The notes under the pieces: model-generated
The model's input: only the letters and a program-made list of their open reading frames with translations
Told to the model about the DNA's origin: nothing
The model's database searches: none
Shown: positions 1 through 8,725 of the stretch, one piece after another
Numbering within the stretch: position 1 is the stretch's first letter
Layout: the number at the start of each line of letters is the position of its first letter
Program-made: the position numbers and the translations under genes
Source: Salegentibacter maritimus
GTDB lineage: Bacteria > Bacteroidota > Bacteroidia > Flavobacteriales > Flavobacteriaceae
Assembly: GCF_016236915.1 (NCBI RefSeq)
Contig: NZ_JAEHOK010000010.1
Span: 1 to 64,000 of the forward strand
Length of the DNA: 64,000 nt
Direction of reading: 5' to 3'

Positions 1-27
1 ATTGGTCTCAAAAAAGGGATTTAAACC

Positions 28-44
28 CTGCAATTTTATTGCAG
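28..44. repeat. Left-end hairpin of the IS200-like element
   Basis: Six-base stem CTGCAA/TTGCAG around the loop TTTTA. The right-end hairpin has the same loop and a similar stem, which supports recognition by one TnpA. Confidence 0.75.
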
Positions 45-81
45 TACTTTAGTAGTGCGAAAAAATCTATATTTTGGTACT

Positions 82-513
82 ATGAGTTATCAAAGAAAAG
101 GCTCTCATACGGTAAGTTATTTAACGTGCCATATTGTTTGGGTTACAAAATATCGGTACAAGGTACTTCGAGGAGATGTTCAAACTCGTTGTCGTGAACT
201 TTTAATCCAAATATGTGAAGCTGAAGGTATAGAGATACTGAAAGGAGTAGTGAGTTCGGATCACGTTCATATGCACATTGAATATACTCCAAAATTGAAT
301 GTAAGTAGCATATTGAAAAAACTCAAAGGACGAACTTCAAGGAAACTTCAACAAGAGTTTCCAAAACTGAAAGAGCGTTATTGGGGGCAACATTTTTGGG
401 CAAGCGGTTATGGAGTTTGGAGTACTGGGAATATTACGGATAAAATGGTCAATGAATATTTGGAACATCACCGTCGAGATTCGAGTGATAATTCCAATTT
501 TATATTGGAATAG
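82..513 (+). CDS. tnpA: IS200/IS605 family transposase TnpA (HUH/Y1)
   Basis: Single-strand DNA transposase of the Y1 HUH class, which cuts and rejoins the hairpin ends of its element through a 5'-phosphotyrosine bond. The HUH motif is visible in SSDHVHMHIEY, with histidines flanking the valine. The catalytic tyrosine is probably the one in VNEYLEHHR near the C-terminus. The ATG at 82 gives 143 residues, close to the family norm of about 130-155. A GTG at 55 would add nine residues that do not look conserved. The last codons and the stop lie inside a palindrome (491-511, ATTCCAAT/ATTGGAAT). Confidence 0.92.
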   Translation: MSYQRKGSHTVSYLTCHIVWVTKYRYKVLRGDVQTRCRELLIQICEAEGIEILKGVVSSDHVHMHIEYTPKLNVSSILKKLKGRTSRKLQQEFPKLKERYWGQHFWASGYGVWSTGNITDKMVNEYLEHHRRDSSDNSNFILE

Positions 514-526
514 TAAAAGGGGACTT

Positions 527-3109
527 TCAGTCCCCAGTATTAATAAACCTCTGCACTTTTAGTGCAGAGTTGTTTAGTTTATAAAGCCTGGAGGTTTCAT
601 TATAGCTTCCCCCTGCCCCGGTGGTGTAAATAGAATAACCTTTATCAAAACGTAAGTTCCAAACTAAGTTATCGATTACTGCCCCCAAAGCTTCCACTTT
701 TAATTTTTCATTCCAATCTGCTTCCTGAACCCTTATAAGGTGTTGGGGTATATACATGGAATTTTCCTTTTTATAATTTTCTGGAAAATAAAATTCCGTA
801 TATACAGGGCCTATAGGTAAATTCCCATATGCTCTAATATATTTGTCCTCAGTTTGCACTTTTTCTCGGGTAGGTAGATTTCCCAAGTACTTATTAATTA
901 CAGGTAAATATTTTTCAATGGAAAAATTACCAGTTAGAATAAATGTGAAATCATTTGCATTATTATAGAGCTGTTTATAAATAGATAGTACCTTTTGTAT
1001 ATTAATTTTTTCAATGCCTTTAAATTGTTCTGTACCAAAAGAAGCTCCGGAGTAATCATTAATAATTTTTTTGATATTATTTGTTAAATCTTCGTATTTT
1101 AAATCACCATGTTGATTTTCATACCGTTTTCGTTCATTTAGCTTCCAGTCCTCAAAGGCTTCTTTGCTTGTATTCGGATTAGTGAATAATAAATATACAA
1201 CCTGCAACATTGCTTCCAAATCTTCAGGTTTGCCATTTATTTCAATACCTGTTTCTTGGTTTTTAATGTATGGCTTGATGCCGTACCACCATAAACTATT
1301 CCCTGAAGTATACCGTTGAAATTCAAATTTATTCAAACTGCCTATACCACTATTTTTTATGATTCCCGGTGCATGAATAGCTGAAAAGTAATCTTCATCA
1401 GGAACGTTTAGAGCACCATTAGAATTGAAGCCTTTTAGTAAAATTTTTTTCTGATGAGGCCCTGCCGAGGGCTCAAAAGAATGTAAAACTAAACTTAGCC
1501 CATTTTTCAGTTTAAATTCGCGTACCTGCCTATTTGAAATTTTAATTTCCATATATTGATTTTCACCAAGCTGTTTTACTTCATTAGAATCCATTATAAA
1601 TTCGGGAATTACAGAAGGAGAATATGGGCTAACCGGCTTTTGGTAGGTTTCTTTAATCCAGGTTCTTACCTTATTTTCTGTGAAAGATAGTGCCTTGTGA
1701 ACTGGTGGAGCCGCTATACCGATATCTTCGGGCATTTCTAGGGGCAGGGATTTTAGGAAGCTATTAAACTCATTAATTGTAAAATCCGCCAACCACTTTT
1801 TCTCCTGTTCAATTTGATCGCGTGTAAATAATTTTCCATCGATAAAATGTTCTTCAATTCCACTTAACCAGAATGAAATTTGACCATTCTGCAGGTTATC
1901 CAGGTTATCCAAATGTTGGTTTTTAATTTTTTCAAATTCAGACATTAAAACTCCTTTCTTATTTAATTGACTGACAGTGCTGACGGTATTAATTATTGCT
2001 TCCTTTTCCTGATTATTCTCTGATTGAATTATAACTCTGATCGCAGATGGATTCTGTGCCTTCCTAATGGTATGTTCTGTTCTTATTTTATAGAAGTTAT
2101 TGTACTTATTTGTACGTTCACGAAGTCTGTTATTCAAAATATCGATAAATATCGATAATTTTCTCCCTCTCATAACCCCATTGAAGTTATGGTTATTTTT
2201 GGAAGAAACCGGATCTCGGTAAAGCATTTCAATATCTACTTTGTCGATTTCCGAAATACCATCAGGTACTTTTTCAACATTTACAAAATGGGGTTCACTA
2301 TTAAAATAGATAGAGTCACAATGGGGTGACTTCGTTTTATTTAAACTAGGATTTATATCAGCAAATGATGTTTTAATTTTGGTTTCCAAACTATCTAAAT
2401 CGTTGATATTACCTACAGCCACTATTGCCATTAATTCCGGCTTGTACCAATCACGATAAAAGCGCCGTACGATTTCCGGTTTGAAATATTTATGATGTTT
2501 AAAAAAGTTGGAGTAATCCTGATTACAGGGAACCAGCCTACTCATTATCATATTGGTATTAAGCACTTTTCCGGCATTATCACTACTTCTAGTTATAGCT
2601 TCTTGAATCAATACACCTCTTTCCTCATCTATATCCGTTGTTGTTAATCGTAATCCCTGGGCGATATCCTTAAACCAAAGTAGCCCAGTCTCCAAAGTAG
2701 GATTACTATTGGCCGGGGCATTAAATTTATATATAGTTTTATCTGTACCTGTTGTGCCATTAATATTAAACTTAGTAATATTCCCTTTCAAAAAATTATC
2801 CAAATAAAAATGTATACCATTTGGGAAATGTTCGCTTGATTTAAAGGCCATATGTTCAAGAAAATGGGCAATATTTAATTGATCTTTATCCTGGTTATTT
2901 ACACCCGCTTTGACAAGAAGTCTCAATTGTATTTCAGATTTTGCTTTCGGTAAATCTTTGATATAATAAGTCAGGCCACTTTTAAGCTTTCCGTGTCGAA
3001 TGGAAGCATCCAAAGGTGGATCATCTGTTAAATGTTGTGATTTCTGTGCTTTTAAAGGCAGAATAATGAACAATAAAAGGACTAAAGTTATCTTTGATAT
3101 TATTTTCAT
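527..3109 (-). pseudogene. M16 (insulinase/pitrilysin) family zinc peptidase, C-terminus cut off by the IS
   Basis: Secreted or periplasmic M16 metalloprotease that degrades peptides inside a closed chamber. Residues 1-21 form a signal peptide. The inverted zinc motif HFLEH is at 82-86, with the third ligand probably Glu163 in the DEERG stretch. Two M16 repeats follow, the second beginning near residue 530. The frame ends at 860 residues, whereas single-chain relatives in Bacteroidota are usually about 930-950. The last 15 or so residues are translated from the IS hairpin region, so the native end is missing. It follows susD by 9 bp and probably shares its mRNA. The N-terminal active-site half is intact, but the loss of the final domain segment may abolish folding. 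Confidence 0.88.
549..569. repeat. Right-end hairpin of the IS200-like element
   Basis: Eight-base perfect stem CTCTGCAC/GTGCAGAG around TTTTA. Read on the minus strand it supplies several of the last residues of the truncated M16 protein, so the insertion junction lies only a few bases beyond it. Confidence 0.8.
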
Positions 3110-3118
3110 ACTTAAAGT

Positions 3119-4522
3119 TTAATAACCGGGATTTTGAGTTAAATTTGGATTTTTCATTAGTTCTTGCGCCGGTATAGGATAATAGATGTCTGTATTTTCC
3201 CAATCTTCGGATGATGGAGGAAGAAAATAGTCTGCTTTATTTGTCCTTTTTAAATCCAGCCAGCGATGTCCCCATTCAGTAAATAATTCTTTTCTTCGTT
3301 CTTCCAGGATAGTATCAAGCAATTCTTCTTTACTTAACTCCTCATTATTTGCCGATAGTATAGGTAATCCTGCTCGTACTCTTAGAACATCTAAATCCGC
3401 TAATGCACCTGCGAAATTATTTTTCATAACCCTAGCTTCAGAGCGTATCAGATATTGCTCTGCAAGTCTTAAAACCATAGAGAACTCCAGTATCTCATTT
3501 ATACTTCTCCGGTCTTTATATTTATTGACAAAATAATTTTGGGTGTCTTCATTAAAGCCTATCCAATCGTGTAATCTTTGATCCCTTTCCACAAAAGAAT
3601 TTACAAGCTCCTCGGTAAGCGCAACTTTTGTAATGCCGGGTGCAATGGAGAGAAAAAGAAAGATACTACCTTCATTAGTGAACCCTAGGGGGCCACCCCT
3701 TCCTTCTGGGGTTATTTGCCAAATGGCTTCCTTGCTGTTAGCAAGAAATACCTGATTTGGATCGCTAATAATTTCATATTGCTGGGTGTTTGAAATTACT
3801 TCGCTACTGGCCAAATCTGCCTCCTCCCAATTTTCCTTATATAGGTGAACCCTAGCTAATAGTGCTAAAGCGCATGATCGATTTACACCCGTACGATCTC
3901 CATGCCTGTAATTGTCATCGAGTAAATCTCGCGATGTATTGAGATCCGTAATTATTTGTTGGTAAATGTCCTCTTCAGAATTTCGAGTTGCAAGAGAGTT
4001 TTCTCTATAATCGGTAGAAAGAATTAGGGGAATTTCCCCGTATAAATTCACTAAATAAAAGTAAGTAAAAGCCCTAACGAATTTGGCTTCCCCTTCTAGG
4101 CTGGTTTTTATTCCCTCGCTTAAATTGTCAGAGGCTTCAAGTCCTTCAAGAATTGAATTTGTCATATAAATAATACTATAAGCGCTGGACCACAGCGCCA
4201 GATTTCTGCTATTGTTTGGTTGGATATTATTTTCAGAATATTCTCTAAGGTTAAGGTCATTTTCCCTTATTGTCTTTAAATTATCGGAAGAAAGACCGGA
4301 AAGAACCGTTACACTATTTTCCCATCCGCCACTGAAAGCAGCGCGAAACAATTCGTTATAAATTCCGCTCATTGCACTTGCGGCTGTCTCATCGCTATTG
4401 AAAACTGCCTCACTTACAATTTTATTTTCTGGAGCATCTACCTCCAGAAATTCTTCGCACGACAAGAATGAAATACTTGCCAGAATTAATAGTCCTAATA
4501 TGATATATATAGTTTTTGTCAT
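3119..4522 (-). CDS. RagB/SusD family nutrient-binding outer-membrane lipoprotein
   Basis: Surface lipoprotein that forms the lid over its SusC partner and captures substrate. The signal peptide ends in the lipobox FLSC (Cys22). The fold is alpha-helical with TPR-like units. The C-terminal part shows the usual SusD features, LRLAEQYLIRSEARV and EERRKELFTEWGHRWLDLKRT. At 467 residues it is normal length. It lies 9 bp after susC and 9 bp before the M16 gene, so the three are probably co-transcribed. Pairing with a peptidase rather than glycosidases suggests a peptide substrate, as in RagAB; that is inference from context. Confidence 0.95.
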   Translation of the reverse strand: MTKTIYIILGLLILASISFLSCEEFLEVDAPENKIVSEAVFNSDETAASAMSGIYNELFRAAFSGGWENSVTVLSGLSSDNLKTIRENDLNLREYSENNIQPNNSRNLALWSSAYSIIYMTNSILEGLEASDNLSEGIKTSLEGEAKFVRAFTYFYLVNLYGEIPLILSTDYRENSLATRNSEEDIYQQIITDLNTSRDLLDDNYRHGDRTGVNRSCALALLARVHLYKENWEEADLASSEVISNTQQYEIISDPNQVFLANSKEAIWQITPEGRGGPLGFTNEGSIFLFLSIAPGITKVALTEELVNSFVERDQRLHDWIGFNEDTQNYFVNKYKDRRSINEILEFSMVLRLAEQYLIRSEARVMKNNFAGALADLDVLRVRAGLPILSANNEELSKEELLDTILEERRKELFTEWGHRWLDLKRTNKADYFLPPSSEDWENTDIYYPIPAQELMKNPNLTQNPGY

Positions 4523-4531
4523 GATTGCTGA

Positions 4532-7525
4532 TTAAAGGTTAATTTGCACACCTGCGGTTATTGTTCTTAGCGCAGTAAACGAAGTCCCCCTTGCCGGGGC
4601 TTCCGGATCCATTCCTTTATAGGGAGATAAAGTGAATAGGTTTTGACCCGTTAAAAAAAGCCTCCCTGTTTGTAAGCCTATCTTTTCTAGAAATCTTGAT
4701 GGAATTGAATATGTCAGGTTCAAAGTTTTTAAGCGTAAAAAAGAGGCATTTTCAATTGGAAATGTAGAATTTAGAGCATCGCTATAGGCACGAGAAGCTT
4801 CAATCGATCTTGATATTTGTTGGAATCTATTATTTGAGTCAAAAGATTGATAAACATCGCTCCTTTGATTTTCCAGGCTACCGGCATTAAACATTGCTAA
4901 CATTCCTTCTTGCTTTACGAACTCCCATAGAAATTGTAGGGAGAAGTTTTTAAAGCTTATAACATTATCAAGGCCCCCAAAAAACTCCCGACCTCTATTC
5001 CAGGCAATCATTCTGTCCTGGTAATCTAAGGCATCGTCATTATTAACGTCTGTAAATTGATACAGCCCGGTTTCAGGATTAATTCCATCATAATCATATA
5101 GAAGGGAAATATTCAGGGGTTCACCTACTCGGTAAGTATTGGCATAGGAAGATTCTTCAATGTTTGGGTAACTCACTAACTCATTACGAGGGATTGTAAA
5201 ATTCAGTGATGTTCGCCAACTAAAATTTTCTTTTTGAATATTATAGCTTGATAATTCTACCTCCCAGCCTGTATTTTGAGCCGTCGCGGGTAAATTAGCC
5301 TGAACCGATGTGAATCCAGTTATTGCAGGTAATGAGAATCCTACAAGTTGGCTGGATGATCTATTACGGTACCAACTTACTGCTAGGTTTAACTGGTCTT
5401 CAAATAAACCCAATTCAATAGCAGCCTCCAGTTTTTTATTTACTTCCCAGGAATATTCAGGATTAGATAGTTGATTTGGATATAGCCCACCAGGTCCAAG
5501 AGTTGATTCGTATGCATCAAAATACCCATAGTCGCCAATTTGGTCATTTCCAGTTGTACCGTAACTACCCCTAAGTTTACCAAAAGATAAAAATGGTATA
5601 GAGCTCTTAATAAATTCTTCTTCTGAAAATATCCAGGCACTTCCTATGGCTCCAAAATTGGCTATTCTGTTTCCGGGTCCAAATCTAGAGGATCCGTCCC
5701 TTCTACCAGTGAGATTCAAGTAATATTTTTTGTCCCAGTTAAGGCCTAAACGAGCAAAAATGGCGTTATAGCGATAATCAGCGTTCGAGTTAGACGTCGC
5801 AATAATATCTTCAGCAGCATTTAAATTGCCCATTAGCGATTCTGAGACATAACCTTCACCCTGTAGGGCAATATTTTTTCGTTCACTTTGCTGAAAAGTA
5901 GAGCCTAGAATTATATCTATTTCTCCTTTTCCTATTGAATTCCGATAATTTATTTGTGGCTCTACAATCCAGGAGTTTCTTTTTATAAAAAGATGGTTAG
6001 ATCTGTTTGCTATATTTCCTCTTGTTGCTGGACTAAATGAACGTTTTGGCCTTTTTACCAATTCGTCACTGCGGAAATTAGTATACCCAAAATTAGATTT
6101 TAAGCGTAAACCTTTTAAAATTTCATAGGAAACCACCAGGTTTGAATTTAGGTTTTGAGCCTGTGTTCGGCTGGTATTGTAAAAGCCGCTCAAAGGATTC
6201 TCCAATCCAACTTCAGCCCAATCACTCCAATTTAAAGTGTTGTTTTCATTAAATAACGATGGAGCATTTGGGGGGAGTGTGAATGCATTAGCAGTTAAAT
6301 TTAAATAACCCACTAAATTGTTTAAATCTACACCATAATTTAAGGAGAGATCAAGATTTAATTTATTGTTATCTGAAGTATGGCTCACGTGAGCCCCGGC
6401 AGTTACCTTTTTGTAATCGTAATCTCCTATGAACACTGTGCCCTGCGAGTGATATGAGCCACTTAAGCGAAATGCTGTGTTCTCATTACCGCCATTGGCA
6501 TTTAAGTTTACATCAGTAACCTGGGCAGTCCTTCCAAAAAAAATGTCTTGCCAGTCGGTATATCGATCCTGGTCCCAAATCAAGAGATCGTATGCATTAT
6601 CCTCAGTAGGTTCTAAACCATCATTTACAAATGCCCTTCTTCTTATTTGCAGATACTCTTCTGTATTTAATAAATCGATACGATTGGAAACAGTTGAAGC
6701 ACCTGTATATACCCGTGCTTGTAATTCCGTTTTTCCTTGCTTTCCTTTTTTAGTGGTAATTAAAACTACACCATTTGCACCCCGGGAGCCATAAATAGCT
6801 GTAGCATCCGCATCTTTTAGCACTTCAATGCTCTCTATATTGGAAAGGTTTAAGGTGTTGAGTGGGTCAATTCCGCCAAAAGTGAGGTTGCTGTTGCTTT
6901 CTAAGGGAGTAGAATTTATAGGGACACCATCAATTATATAAAGCGGAAAATTTCCTTCTTCCCGTAAGCTGTTAGTTCCCCTAATTCTGATGGTGGATGC
7001 ATTACCGGGCAAATTACCATTAGGCGTAATCTCAACACCTGCCATTCTACCGGCCAAGGCCTGTATAGGACTTACCACCGGCTGCTGTTCTATCTCCTTA
7101 GCTGTAACTCTTGAAATATTCCCTGTGCTTTCCCGTTCTGTAGTATTATAATATCCAGCATTAATTTTTACTTCGCCAAGGGCAGAGATATCCTCCTCTA
7201 ATTGAATGCTAATTTCTTCGTTGTTATCTACCGGGATTTCTACTGTTTTATAGCCTATATAGGAAAAAACCAAAGTCCCATTGGCAGGAGCAGAGATACT
7301 GTATTCGCCATCCAGGTTAGTTACGGTTCCTCTATTAGTATTTTTAACTGTTACAGTTACCCCCGGAATAGGAAGGCCGTTTTCATCTTGTACTACACCA
7401 AAGATTGCTTGCTGCAAGGGCAGGGGAGTAGTGGTTGCTGCATGAGCAGACTTTGATAGGAAGAAGAGTATCCCGCCTATAATAATTAGGGCCACCCATT
7501 TAAGGCGCGAGTAATTATTTTTCAT
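4532..7525 (-). CDS. SusC/RagA family TonB-linked outer-membrane transporter
   Basis: Barrel half of a SusCD importer, driven by TonB. A signal peptide (about 1-30) is followed by a carboxypeptidase-D-like regulatory domain (about 40-115, beginning GVVQDENGLPIPGVTV). A plug domain follows with the SusC signature AIYGSRGANGVVLITTKKG. A 22-strand barrel ends in a strand finishing AGVQINL. At 997 residues it is typical. It is the first gene of the susC-susD-M16 operon. No N-terminal secretin/STN domain is seen, so anti-sigma signalling is unlikely. The 5' region (7526-8199) is rich in inverted repeats that may control expression. Confidence 0.96.
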   Translation of the reverse strand: MKNNYSRLKWVALIIIGGILFFLSKSAHAATTTPLPLQQAIFGVVQDENGLPIPGVTVTVKNTNRGTVTNLDGEYSISAPANGTLVFSYIGYKTVEIPVDNNEEISIQLEEDISALGEVKINAGYYNTTERESTGNISRVTAKEIEQQPVVSPIQALAGRMAGVEITPNGNLPGNASTIRIRGTNSLREEGNFPLYIIDGVPINSTPLESNSNLTFGGIDPLNTLNLSNIESIEVLKDADATAIYGSRGANGVVLITTKKGKQGKTELQARVYTGASTVSNRIDLLNTEEYLQIRRRAFVNDGLEPTEDNAYDLLIWDQDRYTDWQDIFFGRTAQVTDVNLNANGGNENTAFRLSGSYHSQGTVFIGDYDYKKVTAGAHVSHTSDNNKLNLDLSLNYGVDLNNLVGYLNLTANAFTLPPNAPSLFNENNTLNWSDWAEVGLENPLSGFYNTSRTQAQNLNSNLVVSYEILKGLRLKSNFGYTNFRSDELVKRPKRSFSPATRGNIANRSNHLFIKRNSWIVEPQINYRNSIGKGEIDIILGSTFQQSERKNIALQGEGYVSESLMGNLNAAEDIIATSNSNADYRYNAIFARLGLNWDKKYYLNLTGRRDGSSRFGPGNRIANFGAIGSAWIFSEEEFIKSSIPFLSFGKLRGSYGTTGNDQIGDYGYFDAYESTLGPGGLYPNQLSNPEYSWEVNKKLEAAIELGLFEDQLNLAVSWYRNRSSSQLVGFSLPAITGFTSVQANLPATAQNTGWEVELSSYNIQKENFSWRTSLNFTIPRNELVSYPNIEESSYANTYRVGEPLNISLLYDYDGINPETGLYQFTDVNNDDALDYQDRMIAWNRGREFFGGLDNVISFKNFSLQFLWEFVKQEGMLAMFNAGSLENQRSDVYQSFDSNNRFQQISRSIEASRAYSDALNSTFPIENASFLRLKTLNLTYSIPSRFLEKIGLQTGRLFLTGQNLFTLSPYKGMDPEAPARGTSFTALRTITAGVQINL

Positions 7526-7561
7526 AATTTTACGTGTGATTTAAATGAAACATTGTTTTAT

Positions 7562-7620
7562 TTAAGCTTAGGCCTTCCCCACGCAGACGCCAATCTTAAG
7601 GGGAAGGACACTAGGCTTAA
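7562..7620. repeat. Inverted repeat in the susC leader
   Basis: CCTTCCCC (7573-7580) pairs with GGGGAAGG (7600-7607), flanked by the weaker pair TTAAGCTTAG/CTAGGCTTAA. It lies 37 bp upstream of the susC start codon and would form a hairpin in the mRNA leader, or terminate upstream transcription. No clear U-tract follows, so regulation is as likely as termination. Confidence 0.55.
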
Positions 7621-7950
7621 TTCAAATAGCCCCAGTACATTTATTAAAAAATACAGGAGTTTTTCCGGCTCCCTTTAGCCGAAATGAAAACCTATTACTA
7701 ATTTTCCCAAAGCCCTTTTAGGACTTTTCCCAACCCACGCTGTAAAAAAAATAGGGTATCACAGCACCCACGGGATTGTGAAAATTTTTACCTGTCCCGC
7801 AACAAGCTTAAGATTGGACATAAGATTAGACCACCAAAACAAATTATTTTGGGATTGCGAGACTTGAAAAATTGTAGAAGATCACTTTGAAAATTATGAA
7901 GAGAAACAACGCAGTTCGAACTAAAAAATAGACGTGGAACTCAACTTATT

Positions 7951-8067
7951 GTATAGGAGGTACTGGCGGTACCTTTACCACAAATAAGTGAGCCCACGCC
8001 GTTTTATGAGCGTGAGCATGATCACTTATCATCCCGTGGTAATATTAAAACGCCAGTTTTCCTATAC
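7951..8067. repeat. 117-bp nested imperfect inverted repeat upstream of susC
   Basis: The outer arms 7951-7981 and 8036-8067 pair through three blocks: GTATAGGA, ACTGGCG and TTACCAC with their complements. Inside, ATAAGTGA (7984-7991) pairs with TCACTTAT (8022-8029), and GCCCACGC (7992-7999) pairs with GCGTGAGC (8010-8017) with one mismatch. The loop is 8000-8009. As DNA it could extrude as a cruciform, and as RNA it would be a long hairpin. No coding function is evident. It may be a structured leader or small RNA, or a fold-back mobile remnant. Confidence 0.7.
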
Positions 8068-8109
8068 GAGATTCAAAGCGTATGCTTCTATATTTTTTAG
8101 AAGTAAACG

Positions 8110-8132
8110 CAAATATAATATCACTCAAATAT
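8110..8132 (-). promoter_or_regulatory. Tandem -7-like boxes facing susC
   Basis: Read on the minus strand, TATATTTG occurs twice (8117-8110 and 8132-8125), matching the Bacteroidota -7 consensus TANNTTTG. Transcription from here would run through the 117-bp inverted repeat before reaching susC about 590 bp downstream. No good TTG at -33 was seen, so this is tentative. Confidence 0.35.
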
Positions 8133-8149
8133 ATATAAAAATTTTTAAG

Positions 8150-8167
8150 TGCGTACGATCGTGCGCA
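8150..8167. promoter_or_regulatory. Operator-like palindrome TGCGTACGATCGTGCGCA
   Basis: An 18-bp palindrome with a perfect ACGATCGT core, outer TGCG/CGCA, and one mismatched pair between them. It lies 32 bp upstream of the start of the XRE-type regulator gene and 18 bp from the minus-strand -7-like boxes. That is a suitable place for an autoregulatory operator controlling both directions. The assignment is inference. Confidence 0.45.
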
Positions 8168-8199
8168 ATTATTTTTCAAAGTTCTTTTTCTTTTGTCAT

Positions 8200-8433
8200 A
8201 TGGCTGGTATAAATTATATTATTTGTGATTTTATAAGTAGGGAGTGGATACAGCCATGGCTTGATCAGAAACGATCGCAACGTTCTTTCGCTGATAAATG
8301 TAACGTGGAAGAAGGAATCATAAGAAAAATTAGAGGAAAAACAGAATATCGTATTCCGGTGGAAACTCTCGAAAAAATTTGTGATGGTCAAGGAATTTCC
8401 CTTCATACTTTTTTCAAGAAATTGGGGAAATAA
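8200..8433 (+). CDS. Small XRE/Cro-C1-type helix-turn-helix regulator
   Basis: A 77-residue DNA-binding protein made almost entirely of one HTH domain. SQRSFADKCNVEEGIIRKIRG is the helix-turn-helix with its recognition helix, and VETLEKICDGQGISLHTFFKKLG closes the five-helix bundle. I chose the ATG at 8200 because upstream codons (from 8149) overlap the operator-like palindrome and are Phe-rich and unlike a domain extension. It is divergent from susC across a structured region, so it is a candidate regulator of the susCD-M16 operon and of itself; target assignment is inference. Confidence 0.7.
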   Translation: MAGINYIICDFISREWIQPWLDQKRSQRSFADKCNVEEGIIRKIRGKTEYRIPVETLEKICDGQGISLHTFFKKLGK

Positions 8434-8517
8434 TTATTTGATTTTGAAAAATAAATAAGCTTAACTAGCTGGTTTAATAATTATTTGTTAGAAGTAATCT
8501 TGGTATACCTCAATTTC

Positions 8518-8562
8518 AATTAGAAGAATCTATAGTTGCAATTGATTACTTATCTTCTAATT
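8518..8562. repeat. 10-bp perfect inverted repeat between XRE and MutS-like genes
   Basis: AATTAGAAGA (8518-8527) and TCTTCTAATT (8553-8562) flank a 25-base loop. A short hairpin TACGG-TTTT-CCGTA followed by five T lies at 8583-8601 and may terminate the XRE transcript. The rest of 8434-8725 is AT-rich with no further gene. Confidence 0.45.
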
Positions 8563-8725
8563 AAACTGACTACCCCTTTATTTACGGTTTTCCGTATTTT
8601 TCTATTATTTTAATGTTTTATATTAGCGAAACCTGAGTTTATCCCGGTATTCTTTTTAATAAATGGTTATTTTAGGTGGGATATAACGAATTACCTGCAA
8701 GCTGAAAAAAGACAACGAATAGAAA

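Larger units (their letters stand above)
15..575 (+). mobile_element. IS200/IS605-type insertion sequence, single transposase gene
   Basis: A short element with one transposase gene and no TnpB partner. It is bounded by subterminal hairpins that share the loop TTTTA: CTGCAA/TTGCAG at 28-44 on the left and CTCTGCAC/GTGCAGAG at 549-569 on the right. A second hairpin, GGGGACT/AGTCCCC, lies at 519-535, and a weaker AGGG/CCCT pair at 15-29 on the left. IS200/IS605 elements lack terminal inverted repeats and target duplications and are recognised by such hairpins, so the exact edges are estimates. The right end lies inside the 3' end of the neighbouring M16 peptidase gene. Confidence 0.85.

Noticed and set aside
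7913-7922. AGTTCGAACT resembling part of the tmRNA T arm, as a possible att duplicate
   Set aside because: Only the 8-bp palindrome GTTCGAAC is shared with the ssrA 3' end; flanks differ completely, so chance is likelier.
7988-8212. 74-codon frame starting inside the 117-bp inverted repeat
   Set aside because: The residues derive from the fold-back and AT-rich spacer, and the frame overlaps the XRE gene start; no domain is visible.
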